Notes under the pieces: generated by a model
What the model saw: only the letters and a program-made list of their open reading frames with translations
What the model was told of the DNA's origin: nothing
The model's database searches: none
Position numbers and translations under genes: made by a program
In this document: in pieces, positions 26,354 to 35,576 of the stretch
How positions within the stretch are numbered: position 1 is the stretch's first letter
Layout of the letters: each line of letters begins with the position of its first letter
From: Actinomadura violacea
Lineage (GTDB): Bacteria > Actinomycetota > Actinomycetes > Streptosporangiales > Streptosporangiaceae
DNA length: 63,250 bases
Assembly (NCBI RefSeq): GCF_017573465.1
Contig: NZ_JAGEPF010000050.1
Location: 1 to 63,250, forward strand
Reading direction: 5' to 3'

Positions 26354-29300
26354 ATGACTCCCCCCGGCGGCCTTTCACGGCAGGAGCGTCCCACCGACTT
26401 CTTCGTCAGCTACTCCCCCGCCGACGAGCGGTGGGCGTCGTGGATCGCCTGGCAGCTGGAGGCGGCGGGGCACCGGACGATGATGCAGGCGTGGGACTTC
26501 GTGCCCGGGACGAACTTCATCGACTTCATGGACCGGGGGCTGTCGGAGGCCAAGGCCGTGGTGGCGGTGCTGTCGCGCAACTACCTGCGCTCGCGGTACG
26601 GCCGGCTGGAGTGGATGGCGGCGCTGCGGGCCGACCCCGACGACCCGGCGCGCAAGCTCGTCACGGTGCGGATCGAGGACTGCCCGATCGACGGGCTGCT
26701 GTCGACGATCACCTACGTCGACCTGGTCGGGATCGAGGACCCCGACGAGGCGCGCGGGCTGCTGATGCGGCGCATCCGGGAGGCGCTGGCCGGCCACGCG
26801 CGGCCCGCGGACGGCCCGGGGTTCCCCGGCGGCGGGCAACTCGGCGGGCAGGGCGGTCCCGCGCCGCTCGTGGGCCACGTGGAGGGCGACGGGCCCGCCG
26901 CCCCGGAGCGGCCGGAGGCGACGGGCGAGCGGCCCGTGCGCCGCGCGCCCGTGGCGGCGCCGGCGTTCCCGTCCGCGCACGGCGCCGAGGAGCCCCGCGA
27001 CCGGCTGAGCGTCCTGCACGTGTCGGGGCCCCGGTTCGGCCGGACGCTCGCCGAGCCGGGCGAGCCGACGACGGCGGCGGAGCTGCAGGACCGCATCTGG
27101 AGCGACGTGACGCGGCTCGCCGACGCCGGCGTCCCCCGCCCCGACCTGGTGGTCGTCACCGGCAACCTCACCCACTCGGGCAGCCGCAAGGAGTTCGCGG
27201 AGGCGCTGTCGTTCCTGACGAGCCTGCGCGCCCTGCTCGGCCTGGAGGCGCAGCGCGTCGTGGTGGTGCCGGGCACGCACGACGTGACCCGGGCGGCGTG
27301 CCAGGCGTACTTCTCCAGCTGCGAGGCCGACGACATCGAGCCGCAGCCGCCGTACTGGCCGAAGTGGCGGCACTTCGCGAACCTGTTCAAGGAGTTCTAC
27401 CAGGGCCTCGACTCGCTCATCTTCGACAGCGCGCAGCCGTGGACGCTGTTCCCCGTCCCCGACCTCAAGGTCGTCGTGGCCGGGCTCAACTCGACGCTGC
27501 CGCAGTCGCACCGCGAGGAGGACCGGTACGGGCGGGTCGGGCAGGCGCAGGCCGCGTGGTTCAACGAGCGGCTCCGCCACTTCGAGGACGAGGGGTGGCT
27601 GCGGCTCGGCGCGATCGAGCACACGCCCATCGCGGGCGAGCCGGGCGCGCTGCGCGACCCCGAGGCCGTCGAGACGCTGCTGAGCGGCCACCTCAACCTG
27701 TTCTTCCAGGGCACCGAGTCCGACTTCGGCGCCGTGCCGCTGCTCGGCTCCGGCGTCCCGGCGGTCCCGGCGCTCGGGCCCGGGCGGCACCAGACCGTCG
27801 TGGTCCGCCCGGACGGCCTGGAGCGGTGGATCCCCGAGGACGCCGCGAAGCGCGGCGCCGAGCACCTCACGGTCGCCTGGTCGAAGACCACCGGAACGTT
27901 CCCGCCCAAGGCGGAGGCGGCGCCCGCCGGTCCCGTCCCCGAACTCGGCCCCGGCGGCCAAGGCGGCTCGGCCGACCCCGCGGACCGGGCCGCCGACCCG
28001 GCGCCCGACCCGACGGCCCGGCTGCTGGACCGGCTCACCGAGGCGTGCGAGACCCGGTTCGAGCGCGCGACGATCCGGCGCGTCGTCCCGCCCGGACCCG
28101 ACGGCCGCGCCGACCCGCCGCACCTGCTGCTCACCCACCTGGAGGACGGGTTCGTCCGGCAGTACCGGATCGGCGCGCACGTCGGGCAGGTGACCGAGGC
28201 GGACGTGGACGCGTTCGTCCGGCACGTGCACGCCGACGGCGCCGACCACGGCTCCGAGCTGGTCTACCTCGGTCCGCCGCCGCCGCGGTCGCTGCGCGAC
28301 GACGCGCTGCGCCGCGGCATCCGGGTCCGCAGCCTCACCGAGTTCCAGGGGCTGCTGGACCTGTCGGAGTACGTGACGGCGCAGACCGCGCGGCTGTCGG
28401 CGGGCGGGCTGTACCCGCCGTCGCTGTACGTCCCGCAGCGGTACCGGGAGCTCGACCGGTTCCGCCCGGACGCGCCGTCCGGAGACACCTCCGACGATTC
28501 CTCCGGTGAGGGCGCCGGCGTCGAGGAGGACGTCGTCGGCGAGATGCTGCGGCTGCTGGCCGCCGACCACGGCCGGTTCCTGCTGCTGCTCGGCGACTTC
28601 GGCCGCGGCAAGACGTTCGCGCTGCGCGAGCTCGCCCGCCGCATCCCCGAGGAACTGCCGCACGTCGTCCCGATCCTCATCGAGCTGCGCGCGCTCGACA
28701 AGGCGCACTCGGTGGACGGCCTCGTCGCCGCGCACCTGGCCAACCACGGCGAGGAGCTGATCGACCTCAAGGCGTTCCACTACATGCTGCGGCAGGGCCG
28801 CATCGTGCTGCTGTTCGACGGGTTCGACGAGCTGGTCACGCGGGTCACCTACGACCAGGCCGCCGACCACCTCGACACCCTGCTGCAGGCCGCGCAGGAC
28901 AAGGCGAAGATCGTCGTGGCGAGCCGCACCCAGCACTTCAAGTCGCAGGCGCAGGTGCTGACCGCGCTCGGCGAGAAGGTCGGGGTGCTGCCGCACCGGC
29001 GCGTCCTCGGGCTGGAGGAGTTCGCGCCCCGCCAGGTCCGCTCCTACCTGGTGAACCGGTACGGCGACGAGGAGACCGCCGACGCCCGCCTCGGCCTGCT
29101 GTCGGGCATCGAGGAGCTGCTCGCGCTGACGTCCAACCCGCGCATGCTGAGCTTCATCGCCGACCTGCCCGAGGACCGGCTGCGCGCCGTCGCGCAGGCC
29201 CGCACCACGGTCAGCCCCGCCGACCTGTACCGCGAGATCCTCTCGTCGTGGCTGGCGTACGAGGCCGAACGGGTCCGCGGCTCGGGCGGGCCGTCCGGGC

Positions 29301-32236
29301 TCGCCGCCGACGACATGTGGGAGGCCGTCGGCACGCTCGCGCTGCGGCTGTGGGAGTCCAACGAGCAGTTCCTGCGGCTCGCCGAGCTCGCCGACGTCGC
29401 CGACACCCTCACCGGCCTCGCCGACGGGCGCCTGTCGCCCCACCAGGTGACGCACGCGGTCGGCGCCGGCAGCCTGCTCGTCCGCACCGACGAGGGCCTG
29501 TTCGGGTTCATCCACGGCTCGGTAATGGAGTGGCTCGTCGCCCGGCACATCGCGGACGGGTTCGCCCGCGGCGACGCCCCCGCCGCGCTGAGCCGCCGCG
29601 CCCTGTCCCAGCTCACCGTCGACTTCCTGTGCGACCTCGCCGACACCCGCGCCTGCCAGGACTGGGCCGCCGGCGTCCTCGCCGACCCCGGCGCCGACGA
29701 CACCGCCCGCGCCAACGCCATCCGCGTCACCACCCGGCTGCGCACCCCCGCCCGCACCGACCTGCGCGGCGCCCGCCTGCAGGGCGAGGACCTGTCCTAC
29801 CGCGACCTGCACGAGGTCGACCTCACCGGCGCCGACCTCACCGACGCGCAGCTGGTCGGCGCGAACCTGTCGCGCGCCGTGCTGCGGGACGCCTCGCTCG
29901 CCGGGGCGCGGCTCGACGAGGCGAAGCTGACCGGCGCGGACCTGCGCGGCGCCGACCTGTCCCGGGCCCGGCTCGCCCGCGCCGACCTGCGCGACGCCGC
30001 CGTGGAGGGCAGCCGCTGGACGCGCGCCGCGCTCGTCGACGCCGACCTGCCCGAGCGGATCGCCGCCGCGCCGGAGCTGCGCGAGGCCGCCATCGCCCCC
30101 GGCCGCCCCATCGACATCCAGGTCGCGCCCGCCGCCGTCGGCGTCCCCTACGGCTTCCACTTCCAGACCAGCCGGCTGCCGCAGCCGCTCGCCTACAGCC
30201 CCGGCGGGTCCGTCCTCGCCGTCGGCAGCGAGGACGGCGGCGTGCTCGTCTGCGACGCCGTCACCGGCACCCCGCTGCGCACCCTGCAGGGCCACCGCGA
30301 CCGCGCCTACGCCGTCGCGTTCGACCGCGGCGGGAACCTGCTCGCCAGCGGCTCGGCGGACGGCACCGTCCGCATCTGGGACCTGGCCACCGGACGCTGC
30401 GCGCACACCCTCGCCGTCCACCCCGAAGGGGTCTGGCCCGTCGTCGTCGGCGGGCACGCCCCCGCCGGCGGCGGCCTCGTCGCGGCCGGCGCCGCCGACG
30501 GCACCATCCGGATCTGGGACGCCGCCACCGGCGAGCACCTCCACGACCTCTCCGGGCACACCGCGCCCGTCTACACCGCCGTGTTCGACCCCGCCGGCTC
30601 CCTCATGGTCACCGGCGACGCCGGCGGAACCCTGCGCGTCTGGGACCTCGCCACCGGCGCGCTGCGCCGCGAGCTGACCGGCCACCGCGGCGCGGTGTTC
30701 CGCGCCGTGTTCCACCCCGGCGGCTCGGTGCTCGCCGCGGGCGACGAGGCCGGCGTCGTCCGGCTCTGGGACATCCGCACCGGCGAGATCCGGCAGGAGC
30801 TGCTCGGCCACACCGGCCGCGTCTACGCCATCGCCTTCCACCCCGGCGGCGACCTGCTCGTCACCGGCGACACCGACGGGTCCGTCCGGCTGTGGGACGA
30901 CGGCCGGCACCGCGCCACCCTGTCCGGCCACGGCGGCGGCATCTACCAGGCCGCGTTCAGCCCCGACGGCGGCCGCCTCGCCACCGCCGACAGCGCCGGG
31001 TCCGTCCGGCTGTGGGACCCGGCGACCGGCCGGCAGCGCCTCGAGCTCGCCGGGCACCGCGGCGCGGTCTGGCCGTTCGCGTTCCGCCCCGACGGCCACC
31101 AGCTCGCCACCAGCAGCAACGACGGCACCGCCCGGCTGTGGGACGCCGAGACCGGCCAGTGCCGCACGGTGCTGCGCGGCCACGGCCGCCGCGTCACCGG
31201 CGTCGCGTTCAGCCCCGACGGCGGGCTGCTGGCCTCCAGCGGCAACGACGGCCTCGTCCGGCTGTGGGAGCCGCGCACCGGCCGGCTCGTCCGGGAGCTG
31301 CGCGGCGTCGCCGACAACCTCACCTCCGCCGCGTTCAACGGCCGCGACTCCCAGCTCGCCACCGCCACCAACGACGGCGGCGTCCACCTGTGGCAGGCCG
31401 GCACCGGCGCGTTCGAGCGGGAGCTGAACGTCGAGACCGACCACGTGTGGGCGCAGGCGTTCGCGCCCGGCAGCGACGTCCTCGCCACCGCCAACGACGA
31501 CGACAGCGTCCGGCTCTGGTACTGGACGAGCGGCCGGGAGATCGTCAACCTCGCCGACCACCGCGGCCGGGTCCGCTCGATCGCGTTCCGGCCCTCCGGC
31601 GACCTCGTCGCGACCGGCTGCGACGACGGCGTCGTCCGGCTCTGGGACCCCGGCACCGGCGCGCTCGCCCGGGCGCTGCGCGGCCACGGCGACCGCGTCT
31701 ACCAGGTGGCGTTCGCGCCGTCCGGCGACGTCCTCGCCAGCGCGAGCAACGACGGCACCGTCCGGCTGTGGGACGCCGGGACCGGCGCTGAGCTGCACGA
31801 GCTCCGCGGCCACGCCGGGCGCCTGTGGACGACCGCGTTCCACCCGTCGGGGACGCTGCTCGCCAGCGCCGGCGACGACCTCGTCGTCCGCCTCTGGGAC
31901 CCCGCCACCGGCGAGCCGCTGCACACCCTCACCGGCCACACCCGCCGCGTGTGGTCGGCGGCGTTCAGCCCGGACGGGACGCAGCTCGCCACCGCCGGCG
32001 ACGACGGCGCCGTCATCCTGTGGGACGTCTCCGACCGCGCCGCCCCCGTCCGCCGCGCGACCCTCCTCGGCCTCGCCGAGGGCTGGGCCGCCCTCGCGCC
32101 CGACGGCCGCTACAAGTGGGAGGGCAACGCCACCGCCGAGTTCTGGTACGCCGTCGGCATGTGCCGCTTCGAGCCCGGCGAACTCGACAACTACCTCCGC
32201 GAAGTCCGCCAGCTCCCCATGGAAGCGCCCTTCTGA
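26354..32236 (+). CDS. 1960-residue STAND receptor: TIR - degenerate metallophosphoesterase - NACHT - pentapeptide repeats - WD40
   Basis: Domains in order: TIR at about 13-150, with FFVSYSPADERWASWIAWQL and putative catalytic Glu86 in YGRLEWMAAL. A linker of low complexity spans 150-215. A calcineurin-like phosphoesterase fold covers about 216-490, with several metal ligands replaced (Gly225, Arg227, Asn271, Thr308, Asn448). An unrecognised alpha/beta segment covers about 555-700. The NACHT NTPase has Walker A GDFGRGKT at 747-754 and Walker B VLLFDGFDE to 826, followed by helical STAND regions. Pentapeptide repeats (A[DN]Lxx) run from 1136 to about 1235. About 15 WD40 repeats span 1275-1894, enough for two seven-bladed propellers, and a conserved tail ends in CRFEPGELDNYLREV. 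Bacterial TIR-STAND proteins are known to sense phage products through C-terminal repeats and deplete NAD+. That role is inferred here. It is a single gene with no partner and is probably soluble. Confidence 0.9.
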   Translation: MTPPGGLSRQERPTDFFVSYSPADERWASWIAWQLEAAGHRTMMQAWDFVPGTNFIDFMDRGLSEAKAVVAVLSRNYLRSRYGRLEWMAALRADPDDPARKLVTVRIEDCPIDGLLSTITYVDLVGIEDPDEARGLLMRRIREALAGHARPADGPGFPGGGQLGGQGGPAPLVGHVEGDGPAAPERPEATGERPVRRAPVAAPAFPSAHGAEEPRDRLSVLHVSGPRFGRTLAEPGEPTTAAELQDRIWSDVTRLADAGVPRPDLVVVTGNLTHSGSRKEFAEALSFLTSLRALLGLEAQRVVVVPGTHDVTRAACQAYFSSCEADDIEPQPPYWPKWRHFANLFKEFYQGLDSLIFDSAQPWTLFPVPDLKVVVAGLNSTLPQSHREEDRYGRVGQAQAAWFNERLRHFEDEGWLRLGAIEHTPIAGEPGALRDPEAVETLLSGHLNLFFQGTESDFGAVPLLGSGVPAVPALGPGRHQTVVVRPDGLERWIPEDAAKRGAEHLTVAWSKTTGTFPPKAEAAPAGPVPELGPGGQGGSADPADRAADPAPDPTARLLDRLTEACETRFERATIRRVVPPGPDGRADPPHLLLTHLEDGFVRQYRIGAHVGQVTEADVDAFVRHVHADGADHGSELVYLGPPPPRSLRDDALRRGIRVRSLTEFQGLLDLSEYVTAQTARLSAGGLYPPSLYVPQRYRELDRFRPDAPSGDTSDDSSGEGAGVEEDVVGEMLRLLAADHGRFLLLLGDFGRGKTFALRELARRIPEELPHVVPILIELRALDKAHSVDGLVAAHLANHGEELIDLKAFHYMLRQGRIVLLFDGFDELVTRVTYDQAADHLDTLLQAAQDKAKIVVASRTQHFKSQAQVLTALGEKVGVLPHRRVLGLEEFAPRQVRSYLVNRYGDEETADARLGLLSGIEELLALTSNPRMLSFIADLPEDRLRAVAQARTTVSPADLYREILSSWLAYEAERVRGSGGPSGLAADDMWEAVGTLALRLWESNEQFLRLAELADVADTLTGLADGRLSPHQVTHAVGAGSLLVRTDEGLFGFIHGSVMEWLVARHIADGFARGDAPAALSRRALSQLTVDFLCDLADTRACQDWAAGVLADPGADDTARANAIRVTTRLRTPARTDLRGARLQGEDLSYRDLHEVDLTGADLTDAQLVGANLSRAVLRDASLAGARLDEAKLTGADLRGADLSRARLARADLRDAAVEGSRWTRAALVDADLPERIAAAPELREAAIAPGRPIDIQVAPAAVGVPYGFHFQTSRLPQPLAYSPGGSVLAVGSEDGGVLVCDAVTGTPLRTLQGHRDRAYAVAFDRGGNLLASGSADGTVRIWDLATGRCAHTLAVHPEGVWPVVVGGHAPAGGGLVAAGAADGTIRIWDAATGEHLHDLSGHTAPVYTAVFDPAGSLMVTGDAGGTLRVWDLATGALRRELTGHRGAVFRAVFHPGGSVLAAGDEAGVVRLWDIRTGEIRQELLGHTGRVYAIAFHPGGDLLVTGDTDGSVRLWDDGRHRATLSGHGGGIYQAAFSPDGGRLATADSAGSVRLWDPATGRQRLELAGHRGAVWPFAFRPDGHQLATSSNDGTARLWDAETGQCRTVLRGHGRRVTGVAFSPDGGLLASSGNDGLVRLWEPRTGRLVRELRGVADNLTSAAFNGRDSQLATATNDGGVHLWQAGTGAFERELNVETDHVWAQAFAPGSDVLATANDDDSVRLWYWTSGREIVNLADHRGRVRSIAFRPSGDLVATGCDDGVVRLWDPGTGALARALRGHGDRVYQVAFAPSGDVLASASNDGTVRLWDAGTGAELHELRGHAGRLWTTAFHPSGTLLASAGDDLVVRLWDPATGEPLHTLTGHTRRVWSAAFSPDGTQLATAGDDGAVILWDVSDRAAPVRRATLLGLAEGWAALAPDGRYKWEGNATAEFWYAVGMCRFEPGELDNYLREVRQLPMEAPF

Positions 32237-32247
32237 GCATGGCCGAG

Positions 32248-32269
32248 GCCCCCTGGCTCTCCAGGGGGC
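32248..32269. terminator. Bidirectional terminator between the STAND gene and coaE
   Basis: GCCCCCTGG at 32248-32256 pairs perfectly with CCAGGGGGC at 32261-32269 around a CTCT loop. It lies in the 37-bp gap between the two convergent stop codons and can serve both. Confidence 0.75.
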
Positions 32270-32273
32270 GCCG

Positions 32274-32879
32274 TCACGCCTGCGCGGCGGCTTGGCGGGT
32301 GAGGGTCTGCCAGAGGGCGTCGACCTGGGACTTCAGGTCGTCGAGGGTGCCGGAGTTGTCGATGACGTGGGTGGCGACGGCGCGGCGCCGGCCGCGGGTG
32401 GCCTGGTTCGCCATGCGGGCGCGGGCGTCCTCCTCGGTCATGCCGCGGCGGGACGTCAGCCGGTCCAGCTGCGTCTCCTCCGGCGCGTCGACGACCACGA
32501 CGACGTCGTACATGCCGGCGAGGCCGTTCTCCGCGAGCAGCGGGACGTCGTAGACGACGATCGCGTCGGCGGGGGCGGCGTCCATCAGCTCCTGCATCCG
32601 CTCCCCCACCAGCGGGTGGACGATCGCGTTCAGCGCGGCGAGCCGGCCGGCGTCGGCGAACACGATCCTGCCGACCTTCTCCCGGTCGAGGGCGCCCGAC
32701 GGCAGCAGCACCTCCTCGCCGAACTCGGCGGCGACGGCCGCGAGGCCCGGGGTGCCCGGCTCGACCACCTCGCGGGCGATCTTGTCGGCGTCGATGACCA
32801 CCGCGCCGCGCTCGTCCAGCCGCGCGGACACCTCGCTCTTGCCCGACCCGATTCCGCCGGTGAGTCCCACTTTCAGCAC
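32274..32879 (-). CDS. coaE: Dephospho-CoA kinase
   Basis: CoaE phosphorylates the 3'-OH of the ribose of dephospho-CoA, the last step of coenzyme A synthesis. The 201-residue P-loop kinase has Walker A GLTGGIGSGKSEV at the N-terminus, VIDADKIAREVVEPGTPG after it, the CoA-binding IVHPLV and the VYDVPLLAENGL strand. The C-terminal domain found in some mycobacterial CoaE proteins is absent. Upstream genes (GNAT, EEP protein, rpsA) lie on the same strand, as in many actinomycetes. Confidence 0.97.
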   Translation of the reverse strand: MLKVGLTGGIGSGKSEVSARLDERGAVVIDADKIAREVVEPGTPGLAAVAAEFGEEVLLPSGALDREKVGRIVFADAGRLAALNAIVHPLVGERMQELMDAAPADAIVVYDVPLLAENGLAGMYDVVVVVDAPEETQLDRLTSRRGMTEEDARARMANQATRGRRRAVATHVIDNSGTLDDLKSQVDALWQTLTRQAAAQA

Positions 32880-32904
32880 GCGCCCACCCTAGCGGTCGCG
32901 GCTT

Positions 32905-33402
32905 TCAGGGGGTTTCGGCGGGGACGAGGGTCTTGCGCATGTGCACGAACGTCAGGTGCGCGGCGACCCGCTCGCGGTGCGTCTCGGCGAAGCCGAGCCG
33001 CCGGTACAGGCGCAGGTTGCCGTCGCTGAGGTGCCCGGTGAACAGCACCAGCGCGTCGGCGCGGCCCGCGACGCGCTCCTCCAGCTCCCGCATCAGCCGC
33101 CCGCCGATCCCCCGCCCCTGCAGGTCGGGCGCGACGACGAGGCGGCCGACCAGGCAGGTGCGGTCGCTGAACTGGGCGCGGACCGCACCGGCCATCCGGC
33201 CGCCGAGCACCGCCTTGAGCACGACCGCGTCGCCCTCCAGCACCTTGCGCAGCTGCTCCAGCGACTCGACGAGCGGCGGGATGAACGGGTCGCCGTACAG
33301 CTGCGCCTCGGTGACGTAGGCGGCGCGCTGCAGCGTCAGCAGCTCACCGGCGTCGGCCGGGACCGCGGCCTCGACCGTCGCCTCGCCCGCGGTCTCCTCC
33401 AT
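32905..33402 (-). CDS. GNAT-family N-acetyltransferase
   Basis: The 165-residue protein has the acetyl-CoA motif VAPDLQGRGIGGRLMREL and the closing YRRLGFAETHRE. It lies between coaE and the EEP membrane protein, 9 nt downstream of the latter, so it is probably co-transcribed with them. Substrate unknown. Confidence 0.88.
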   Translation of the reverse strand: MEETAGEATVEAAVPADAGELLTLQRAAYVTEAQLYGDPFIPPLVESLEQLRKVLEGDAVVLKAVLGGRMAGAVRAQFSDRTCLVGRLVVAPDLQGRGIGGRLMRELEERVAGRADALVLFTGHLSDGNLRLYRRLGFAETHRERVAAHLTFVHMRKTLVPAETP

Positions 33403-33411
33403 GGTCGCCTC

Positions 33412-35364
33412 TCACTTCCCGATCCGGACGGTCACCGCGACCGGATAGTGGCCGGACGCCCCCGAGCGCGGCACGTCGTAGTCGCCGAACATCACGCCGT
33501 CGGAGCCGAAGACGTAGTCGGTGCGGTCGCCGTCGGCGGAGGTCGGGGACGGCTCGGCGCCGAGCGCGGCGTTCCGCAGGTCCGTCCCGTCGGTCATGCC
33601 GGCCACCTCGGGGCTGTCGGGCCCGGCGCCGAAGTCGCCGCCGATGACGGTCCGGGGCGCGCCGCCCCAGGCGCGCAGCAGCGCCGCGACCTCGCGGGAC
33701 CGCTCGCCGCTCTCCCCGTCGCCGCCCTGCAGCCGCGTCGACCACACGTCCATCGTGGTGCCGCCGACGGCCAGCCGCGCCCACACGTACCCGCGGATCT
33801 GCGACCAGTCGCCCTTCTGCATCCGGCCCGTCCCGGAGCTGCGGACCGGCAGCGAGGTCAGGATCGCGTTGCCGAACTGCCCGTCCGCCGCGGGACCCCA
33901 GATCAGCTTCATGCCGAGCCGCCGCGACAGCCACACGCCGAGGTCGGCGGTGCCCGACAGCAGCGACCCGCGGCTCGCCTCCTGCAGCAGGACGACCTGG
34001 GCGCGCTGCCCCTCGATGGTGCGGGCGACGCCCTCGGGGTCCAGCCGGCCCTTCTGGTTGACGGCGTCCTCGATGTTGTAGCTGAGCAGCCGGACCTGCC
34101 CGGGGACGGGCCCGGCCTTCGCCGTCCCGTCCGGTGCGGCGACGGTGAACACCGCGGTGCCGAGCAGCAGCACGAGCGCGGCGGCGCCGCCGGCCAGCGC
34201 GCGCAGCGGCGCGCGCGCGGGAAGCGGGCCCCCGCGGGCCGCCGCGGCGGCGGCGAGGCCGCCGAGCGCGATGCCCGCGACGCCCGGCAGCAGGTTGTTC
34301 GGGAACGGCAGCGGCGACAGCGCGCTCACCTGGTACGGGACGAGGACGACGAGGATCAGGAAGCCGCCGAGCGCGGCGCCGACGTCGATCCGCGAGACGT
34401 GCCCGCCGGTCCCGGCGCGGCGCAGCGGGGCCCGGCACGCCACGGCCAGCAGCCACGCCGACAGCACCTGCCCGACGATCACGACCGGCACCACCTCGAT
34501 GCCGCTCATCGCGTACGTCCCGGCGACCGCGCCGGCGCCGACCCCGAGCACGGTGCCGCCGAGCACGCAGACCCCGCCCGGCACGGCGCGGACGGCGAGC
34601 CCGGACGCCAGGAACGCCAGCGCCAGGCCCTGCCCGGCGACGATCGCGATGTGCGCGCCGGTCAGCGACTGCCACCCGGACGAGGCGACGAACGCGGGGC
34701 TGGACAGCACCAGCACCTGCAGCGCCAGGAACGGCCCGAACGCGGCGGCGCCCATCGCGTCCCGCCAGGACAGGCCGGGCGCCGTGACCGGCCCGGACGA
34801 CAGCTCCCGGTAGAGGGCGGCGGCGCCGAGCGCCACGAACGCCAGGCACGCCGCCCACGGCCCGATCCCGTTGCGCCACACCGGGTCCCAGGTGGCGAAG
34901 CACATCCGGACGGCGGTGTCGGCGGACAGGCCCGCGACGGTCGCGGTGGCGAACCCGACGCCCGACAGCCCGCGCGCCCCCTCGAACAGCGCCGCGACCG
35001 CGATCATGCCGACGGCGGTGCCGACGAACGCCAGCCACGTCTGCGGGCCGATCACCTGCGCGAGCAGCCGGACGGCGAACAGCCCGCCCACGCCGACCAG
35101 CAGCAGCCCGCGCGGCCCGGCGGCGCGCCGCACCAGCGGCGCGGCGAACCCGGCGAGATAGACCACCAGCACGGCGATCGCGGCGACGCCGGTGCCGGCG
35201 TCGCCGGCGAAGTGGTCGAGCTGGGGAAGCGAGAAGCGCAGGGTCTGCGCGAGCACCGCGACCGTGATCGCGATGAGCGTCAGCCGGGCGGGGCCCTGCG
35301 GGACGATCGACGGCCCCGGCGCTGCCGGGCCGCCGGTCTTGGTGCCTACCTCTGTGCTGGCCAA
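33412..35364 (-). CDS. Polytopic membrane protein with a degenerate endonuclease/exonuclease/phosphatase domain
   Basis: The 650-residue protein begins at a TTG (35364) with GGGAG 11 nt upstream; no better start lies before the first helix. Residues about 25-410 hold roughly 10-11 transmembrane helices. Residues about 425-650 resemble an extracytoplasmic EEP (DNase I-like) domain: LLSYNIED, VVLLQEASRG, GNAILTSLPV, WSTRLQGG, GGDFGAGPDS, TDYVFGSDG and SGHYPVAV. Compared with the family consensus (S-T-H-L, G-D-F-N, S-D-H), the His, Asn and Asp are replaced by Arg, Gly and Gly. Catalysis is therefore doubtful. The gene sits between rpsA and coaE. Confidence 0.83.
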   Translation of the reverse strand: MASTEVGTKTGGPAAPGPSIVPQGPARLTLIAITVAVLAQTLRFSLPQLDHFAGDAGTGVAAIAVLVVYLAGFAAPLVRRAAGPRGLLLVGVGGLFAVRLLAQVIGPQTWLAFVGTAVGMIAVAALFEGARGLSGVGFATATVAGLSADTAVRMCFATWDPVWRNGIGPWAACLAFVALGAAALYRELSSGPVTAPGLSWRDAMGAAAFGPFLALQVLVLSSPAFVASSGWQSLTGAHIAIVAGQGLALAFLASGLAVRAVPGGVCVLGGTVLGVGAGAVAGTYAMSGIEVVPVVIVGQVLSAWLLAVACRAPLRRAGTGGHVSRIDVGAALGGFLILVVLVPYQVSALSPLPFPNNLLPGVAGIALGGLAAAAAARGGPLPARAPLRALAGGAAALVLLLGTAVFTVAAPDGTAKAGPVPGQVRLLSYNIEDAVNQKGRLDPEGVARTIEGQRAQVVLLQEASRGSLLSGTADLGVWLSRRLGMKLIWGPAADGQFGNAILTSLPVRSSGTGRMQKGDWSQIRGYVWARLAVGGTTMDVWSTRLQGGDGESGERSREVAALLRAWGGAPRTVIGGDFGAGPDSPEVAGMTDGTDLRNAALGAEPSPTSADGDRTDYVFGSDGVMFGDYDVPRSGASGHYPVAVTVRIGK

Positions 35365-35576
35365 TTGAACGAGTGCTCCCGGGGGACGAGCGGACCTACG
35401 GGGGTTGCGGCGGCGCGGCGCTGCGCGGCCCCTGCGGACTCTACGGCCCCGGCGGGCGCCGTGCGCGCGGAACCCGCCGGGAGCGGGACGGATCTCACAC
35501 CGGCGGTTCGCGCGCCGCCGGGTCCCGCACCGCGGGTTCCCGTTCCGCCGGTTCCCGCCGCACCCCTGACGAAACC

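Noticed and set aside
26375..31939. 1854-codon open frame antisense to the STAND gene
   Set aside because: High-GC antisense shadow; composition is Val/Gly/Ala/Arg-rich without domains, while the plus strand encodes clear TIR, NACHT and WD40 modules.
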